DNA of 64,000 bases from Paenibacillus oryzae (GTDB lineage Bacteria; Bacillota; Bacilli; Paenibacillales; Paenibacillaceae). A program made the position numbers and the translations under genes. Shown one piece after another: positions 60,159 through 64,000 of this stretch. Positions within the stretch are counted from its first letter, which is position 1; each line of letters opens with the position of its first letter. The notes beneath the pieces are model-generated. The model was not told the origin of the DNA. It saw only the letters and a program-made list of their open reading frames with translations, and searched no databases. The stretch covers positions 33,530-97,529 of the forward strand of contig NZ_LYPA01000028.1 of NCBI RefSeq assembly GCF_001675045.1. Reading direction: 5' to 3'.

Positions 60159-60395
60159 CTAAACGGCTGACTTTTTGCATTGCGATGAACAAACGGAGAA
60201 GCAATGGCGCAGCACAAAACGGTTACGCTGGGGCTCGTCCGCATTCCAGAACGCCGGATCGCGGAATATGCCAATCAACGCGCTTTGGGCGGCGCGGCAT
60301 GCGGCCCCTTCATCGGCGAGCAGCTTAAGACATACCGTGTACGCTGTAGCTTCAATGCCTTTAAGAATATCTATTTTAGCCTGAAAATTGTTCAT
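60159..60395 (-). CDS. small protein of unknown function
   Basis: A 78-residue frame with GGAAG just before ATG 60395: MNNFQAKIDILKGIEATAYT... LADEGAACRAAQSALIGIFRDPAFWN. The amphipathic helix pattern resembles the start of a sigma-70 region 2 but lacks the rest of a sigma factor. Cys residues cluster at the C terminus. It could be a genuine small gene upstream of the MFS gene; no family was recognised. Confidence 0.45.
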   Translation of the reverse strand: MNNFQAKIDILKGIEATAYTVCLKLLADEGAACRAAQSALIGIFRDPAFWNADEPQRNRFVLRHCFSVCSSQCKKSAV

Positions 60396-60620
60396 CTTCC
60401 ATAACCGCCTTCCGAGTCCTCCCTTACACTATTCTCCATTGTAAAGGCGAAGCTTAGGCAAAAGGTTACGAAAAGGTTAAAAAGGTTATCAATGGCTCCT
60501 ATAGGAACATCTTTTCATATCCAGCGTATAACTTAACATTCGGCCTTTTTATGCGCCTTCCGGACATTTACCGACTATTGCCCTGCCGAATGAATACTTG
60601 AGGAATAGGACGCGTGTTGA

Positions 60621-61259
60621 ATGGCATACGACTTGCTGTTGGAAATTATTGAACGGGTCGGCTATGCGGCCTTGTTTTTTGTACTTTGCCTGGGCTTGAT
60701 TGGGCTGCCTATTCCGAACGAAACCGTCGTCATGACCGGCGGCGCATTATCAGCCTCCGGCGTTTTATCGCCGGTTCCTGCTTACATCATGACGTTTCTT
60801 GGCATCTGCTCCGCCATGTCCTTCAGCTATAGCATTGGACGTTTTTCAGGCTACAAGCTGAATAGCTGGTTTCGCAGCAAAAAAAATATCGGGCGATTTA
60901 TTGAACGAGCCGAGGAATTAAGCGGCAAATTCGGCGGGTATGCGATCAGCATCAGCCTTTGCTTGCCGTTTCTCAGACATGTAACCCCTTATGTTGTTGG
61001 AGTCAACAACATGAAGTACGGCCGTTTTGCCATGTTCGCGTACCCCTCCGCCCTGGTCTGGACTTCGATTTATTTTTACCTGGGCTCCGTCGTAGGCGAT
61101 AAAGCGCGGGAGCTTGCGGACCTGATTTACCAATACGGAATGTGGGCAATCGTGCTGCTGGGTCTTGTGGCCGTGATCGTATTGGCCTTCAAATATAACC
61201 AGTACCGTAACAAGCATAGGGATCAGCAGGAGCATGGAGATATTGACTCTTCTCTTTAA
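60621..61259 (+). CDS. DedA/SNARE-associated-type membrane protein
   Basis: A 212-residue membrane protein with the DedA marks GLIGLPIPNETVVMTGGALSASG (about 25-47) and FIERAEELSGKFGGYAISISLCLPFLRHVTPYVVGVNNMKYGRFAMFAYPSALVW (about 94-148, with the conserved R-x-x-x-P re-entrant region). DedA proteins include undecaprenyl-phosphate and phosphatidylethanolamine flippases. The C terminus is charged and cytoplasmic. Start ATG 60621 lacks a strong ribosome site. Confidence 0.9.
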   Translation: MAYDLLLEIIERVGYAALFFVLCLGLIGLPIPNETVVMTGGALSASGVLSPVPAYIMTFLGICSAMSFSYSIGRFSGYKLNSWFRSKKNIGRFIERAEELSGKFGGYAISISLCLPFLRHVTPYVVGVNNMKYGRFAMFAYPSALVWTSIYFYLGSVVGDKARELADLIYQYGMWAIVLLGLVAVIVLAFKYNQYRNKHRDQQEHGDIDSSL

Positions 61260-61307
61260 GCAATGCCGCCCGTCGCACAGCGGATTACCGGACCCTTTGA
61301 TTTCCTT

Positions 61308-61580
61308 CTATAGTCGAACAAGCTTGTCCTTTGCGGCTTCTACAAGCTGATCGAACAGCTCGTCGTTTTCCTCCAGCTCCTCCTCCAGCTCCAGCAGCTG
61401 CTCCTCGTTACCGGATTCATTCAAGAAAAACAAGCCGTATCCCCATTCTGTCGCTTTTCTGCTGTGCAATGTCATTTCGTATTGATTGACGTGGCCCTCC
61501 ACGGAAAACTGCACCTTGCCGACATAGCCATCCTCCTTCGTATACGTCATAGAGGCCTCAATAATACTGCATACTGCCAT
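61308..61580 (-). CDS. small acidic protein of unknown function
   Basis: A 90-residue protein. Start 61580 (MAVCSIIEAS) has AAAGGAAG eight bases upstream; the longer frame to 61751 carries a basic non-homologous extension. A beta-strand-rich N terminus (YTKEDGYVGKVQFSVEGHVNQYEMTLHS) precedes a very acidic helix (LELEEELEENDELFDQLVEAAKDKL). No family was recognised. It lies convergent to the DedA gene. Confidence 0.65.
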   Translation of the reverse strand: MAVCSIIEASMTYTKEDGYVGKVQFSVEGHVNQYEMTLHSRKATEWGYGLFFLNESGNEEQLLELEEELEENDELFDQLVEAAKDKLVRL

Positions 61581-61813
61581 ATTGATATCTTCCTTTCCCT
61601 TCATCATATCGGGCATATCCCCAATTCCTTGTAGAATAGCATAGCCAAGTGGGCTTCGCAATGTTTTCCAATGTCCGAAGAGACAAGTTTGACAAAGGCA
61701 GAGAATAGTTGCAAAACGGCGCCTTTTCCGCTGACGTCTAATCGTCCGCATGCATACGATACATTACGGTAACCGCTTGGACGGCTATCGTCTATTTGTG
61801 GGAGGCTGGGCAT

Positions 61814-63247
61814 ATGACAGTTGAACTGACGGCGCTGCACTTCGTGTATTTGACTTTTGTAGTAGGCATTATCGGCTTTATGCTGATGCGGCGGGACACG
61901 ACGTTAATTTGTGTAGCGGGTATTTTGGGAGTGGGCATTCTTGCCACAACGACCGCCCAAGGCTCTGTCAGCGGCATTTTCAACAGCTTTATTTATGCCA
62001 TTAAGGAATTAATCAGCACGATATTAATTATTTCGATCATCGTTGCGATGAGCCGGATCTTGATTCGCACAGGCATCAACGAAATGATGATTGCTCCTTT
62101 TGCAAGGCTGATCCGTACGCCGGCAATGGCCTTCTGGGGAATCGGCTTCATTATGATGGTAGCTTCCCTTTTCTTCTGGCCATCGCCAGCAGTCGCTTTA
62201 ATTGGAGCCGTCTTGCTCCCTGTAGCGATCCGGGTTGGCCTTCCGGCGTTAGGGGCCGCAATGGCCATGAACCTGTTTGGACACGGAATTGCGCTTTCGG
62301 GAGATTATATCATACAAGGCGCTCCCAAGCTGACAGCCGACGCGGCCGGGCTTCAAGTGAACGAGGTTATGGCGGCAAGCATTCCTCTGGTTTTAGTTAT
62401 GGGAACCGTTACGACAGTGGCGGCCTATTGGATGATGAAACGCGACCAGCGTCTGGGAACATGGAGAAGCGGCTTGATTCAGGACGGAAAAGCGGCTAAG
62501 CATAATGATGCTCACCATGAAAATGATCCTTCCGGCGGCGAGGAAATAGAAAATGTGTTGTCCCACACCTCCAAAAAGGTGCTGGCTGCCATCATTCCGT
62601 TATTATATGCCTTAAATGTAGCCGCGATGTTTGCGCTTGATCTTCAAGGCGGAGATGCCACCGCTTTAATTGGCGGTACGTCCATTATGATCATGCTTGT
62701 GATTACGATGTTGGCCCATCGGGGCAAAGGGCTGGAGAAAACAACGGGATATTTAATCGAAGGTTTTTTGTTCGGCTTTCGGGTATTTGGCCCTGTTATA
62801 CCTATTGCAGCCTTTTTCTATTTAGGCGATTCCGGCTTTTTCGAATTGTTCGGCTCGCGCCTGCCGGAAAGCTCAAGCGGCATAGTCAACGATTTAGGTA
62901 TAGCATTGGCTCATGAAGTGCCGGTAAACGGCGCAGTTGGCGCCGTTACGCTCACACTGGTTGGCGCAGTGACCGGGCTTGACGGATCAGGCTTCTCCGG
63001 CATTTCACTAGCCGGATCCATCGCCCTGCTCTTCGGTCAGGCTATCGGTTCCGGCGTAGCAACCTTAACCGCGCTGGGCCAGGTTGCCGCAATATGGGTT
63101 GGCGGCGGAACGATTATTCCTTGGGCTCTTATTCCCGCAGCCGCTATCTGCGGCGTCAGCCCATTCGAGCTGGCGCGAAGAAACATCAAGCCCGTCCTGC
63201 TGGGTCTTGCCGTTACTACCGTCGTTGCTATATTCCTGATTATCTAA
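61814..63247 (+). CDS. large membrane permease, ion-transporter-like
   Basis: A 477-residue protein with about 12 hydrophobic segments. ATG 61814 has GGGAGG eight bases upstream; TTG 61796 is earlier. A cytoplasmic hydrophilic loop (about 220-260, AKHNDAHHENDPSGGEEIEN) separates two halves, and re-entrant-type segments such as FFWPSPAVALIGAVLLP and ALAHEVPVNGAVGAVTLTLVGAVTGLDGSGFSG recall IT-superfamily carriers (GntP, NhaC, DUF401-like). Substrate unknown; sodium- or proton-coupled organic-acid transport is plausible. Confidence 0.75.
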   Translation: MTVELTALHFVYLTFVVGIIGFMLMRRDTTLICVAGILGVGILATTTAQGSVSGIFNSFIYAIKELISTILIISIIVAMSRILIRTGINEMMIAPFARLIRTPAMAFWGIGFIMMVASLFFWPSPAVALIGAVLLPVAIRVGLPALGAAMAMNLFGHGIALSGDYIIQGAPKLTADAAGLQVNEVMAASIPLVLVMGTVTTVAAYWMMKRDQRLGTWRSGLIQDGKAAKHNDAHHENDPSGGEEIENVLSHTSKKVLAAIIPLLYALNVAAMFALDLQGGDATALIGGTSIMIMLVITMLAHRGKGLEKTTGYLIEGFLFGFRVFGPVIPIAAFFYLGDSGFFELFGSRLPESSSGIVNDLGIALAHEVPVNGAVGAVTLTLVGAVTGLDGSGFSGISLAGSIALLFGQAIGSGVATLTALGQVAAIWVGGGTIIPWALIPAAAICGVSPFELARRNIKPVLLGLAVTTVVAIFLII

Positions 63248-63259
63248 ACCAGACAATGG

Positions 63260-63838
63260 TTAAAAGCGGCGGGCAGATTTGCGGCGGTAAACAGCAATAG
63301 CCCCCGCGCCGGCAAACAACGCGGCTGCAGCAGCTATAATCCACCAGATAAAACCGCCTTGGCTATCCGGTGAATATGGCGGCTGTGGCGGCGTTGAGCC
63401 AGTTCCAAGCTCGGCCAGATCGCCGCTGGCTGAGCTATAGGCAGCCGTACGGCTGCACAGGCTTACTTCCAGCGTTTTGCCGTTGTCACGGGCGTAAACG
63501 AGATAGCGACTGCCCTCCTTGAACTCAAAGCCGCAGCTGGCTGAGCTCCAAGCAGAGGTTACCGTTATGGAGGGAGCAACCTTGCCCTTCCAAACCTCAT
63601 TCACCTTAAACGTATAGGTTACAGGATCGGCTGAGGAAGAAAAAAAGAGAGCTGTTGGTTCTTTCTTTGCTGTTACCGTTCCCTCAAAAACAGCATTATG
63701 GTTCTCCAAGGATGTCTTTACATCAGCATTCATTGCGCAGCTGCAAGCATGTGCCCGCTCTGGCGCCGTTGCCAGCAGCCCGATGGCTACCGCAAAAATC
63801 AATAGCATGTAAAGGCTTTTGATCCTAAATCTAGACAT
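63260..63838 (-). CDS. secreted TIMP-like (NTR-fold) protein with C-terminal anchor
   Basis: A 192-residue protein from 63838 (MSRFRIKS; GAAGGGGGG upstream). A signal peptide ends at HACSC, so the mature protein would begin with Cys-Ser-Cys, the hallmark of TIMP-like/NTR domains. This is followed by HNAVFEGTVTAKKE, KVNEVWKGKVAPSITVTSAWSSASCGFEFKEGSRYLVYA and EVSLCSRTA. The Pro-rich linker (PPQPPYSPDSQGG) leads to a membrane segment and an RRKSARRF tail. The fold is known for metalloprotease inhibition in animals; the bacterial role is unknown. Confidence 0.85.
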   Translation of the reverse strand: MSRFRIKSLYMLLIFAVAIGLLATAPERAHACSCAMNADVKTSLENHNAVFEGTVTAKKEPTALFFSSSADPVTYTFKVNEVWKGKVAPSITVTSAWSSASCGFEFKEGSRYLVYARDNGKTLEVSLCSRTAAYSSASGDLAELGTGSTPPQPPYSPDSQGGFIWWIIAAAAALFAGAGAIAVYRRKSARRF

Positions 63839-64000
63839 GGAACGTTCCCCCCCTTCTCTCTGCAAAATAACGGTTCATTAATTCAACGCAAATAATGGAA
63901 AAAATGTTGCATAAAAAGGAAACCAGCTAATACTTTGTCAATAGGCTGTTTTATTGGATAACGGTTTTTGGTATACTAAATTTGACGTATGACAAATAAA

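Noticed and set aside
1..64000. rRNA, tRNA, insertion sequence or prophage
   Set aside because: No tRNA cloverleaf, rRNA segment, transposase-like or phage structural protein was recognised in either strand.

Overview
The window looks like a chromosomal piece of a low-to-mid GC Gram-positive soil bacterium of the Paenibacillaceae, most likely Paenibacillus. The evidence is indirect: YesM/YesN-type two-component pairs, LplB/YtcP-type sugar permeases with large lipoprotein solute-binding proteins, two GH43 glycosidases with catabolite-repression (cre) sites, strong AGGAGG ribosome binding sites, frequent TTG/GTG starts, and a T-box leader. No rRNA, tRNA, CRISPR array, transposase or prophage was seen.

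Layout. 1-6.5 kb: 3' part of a UvrA-like ATPase, a TetR gene divergent from a CtaA-like heme A synthase, an alpha/beta hydrolase, an EamA exporter and an AraC regulator. 6.5-7.9 kb: a 20-codon leader peptide and two tandem terminators ahead of an RsgA-type GTPase. 7.97-12.48 kb: a 4.5 kb block of secreted proteins, a small membrane gene and an acetyltransferase, bounded by two directly oriented dif-like (XerC/XerD) sites; this is the strongest candidate for an undescribed mobile unit. 12.5-15 kb: MoaB, an orphan MurF and an intergenic palindromic repeat. 15.1-29.9 kb: a carbohydrate-use locus (AraC, two Gfo/Idh/MocA dehydrogenases, YesMN pair, two solute-binding lipoproteins, two permeases, a TIM-barrel isomerase/epimerase), split by a MerR + MFS efflux pair. 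29.9-36.4 kb: MgtC, GNAT, a FabF paralogue divergent from an XRE/MmyB-type regulator, 3-methyladenine glycosylase, a GH43 enzyme and a membrane-anchored protein. 36.4-45.6 kb: hydrolase paralogue 1, a HAD phosphatase, a truncated FAD oxidoreductase, a gene with an apparent ATA start, acetyltransferases, and a TetR-controlled lpdA/HlyD/ABC-permease operon. 45.7-52.4 kb: GntR-IlvD, MarR plus two nitroreductase-like genes behind a Fur-box-like site, a second GH43, then a T-box leader ahead of a low-GC nucleotidyltransferase bounded by inverted repeats. 52.7-64 kb: DinB-like and GyrI-like proteins, hydrolase paralogue 2 next to an OmpR/HK pair, a eukaryote-type HisA, an MFS pump, DedA, a large permease and a TIMP-like secreted protein.

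Regulatory wiring visible in the DNA includes: a TetR operator filling the 17-bp spacer of the ctaA promoter; twin operators over two near-consensus divergent promoters at lpdA/tetR; a MerR-type 20-bp-spacer promoter; a 10-bp-arm palindrome between fabF and the MmyB-like regulator; and a 60-bp promoter block shared, without gaps, by the two hydrolase paralogues 19 kb apart, one of which sits beside a two-component system that may control both.
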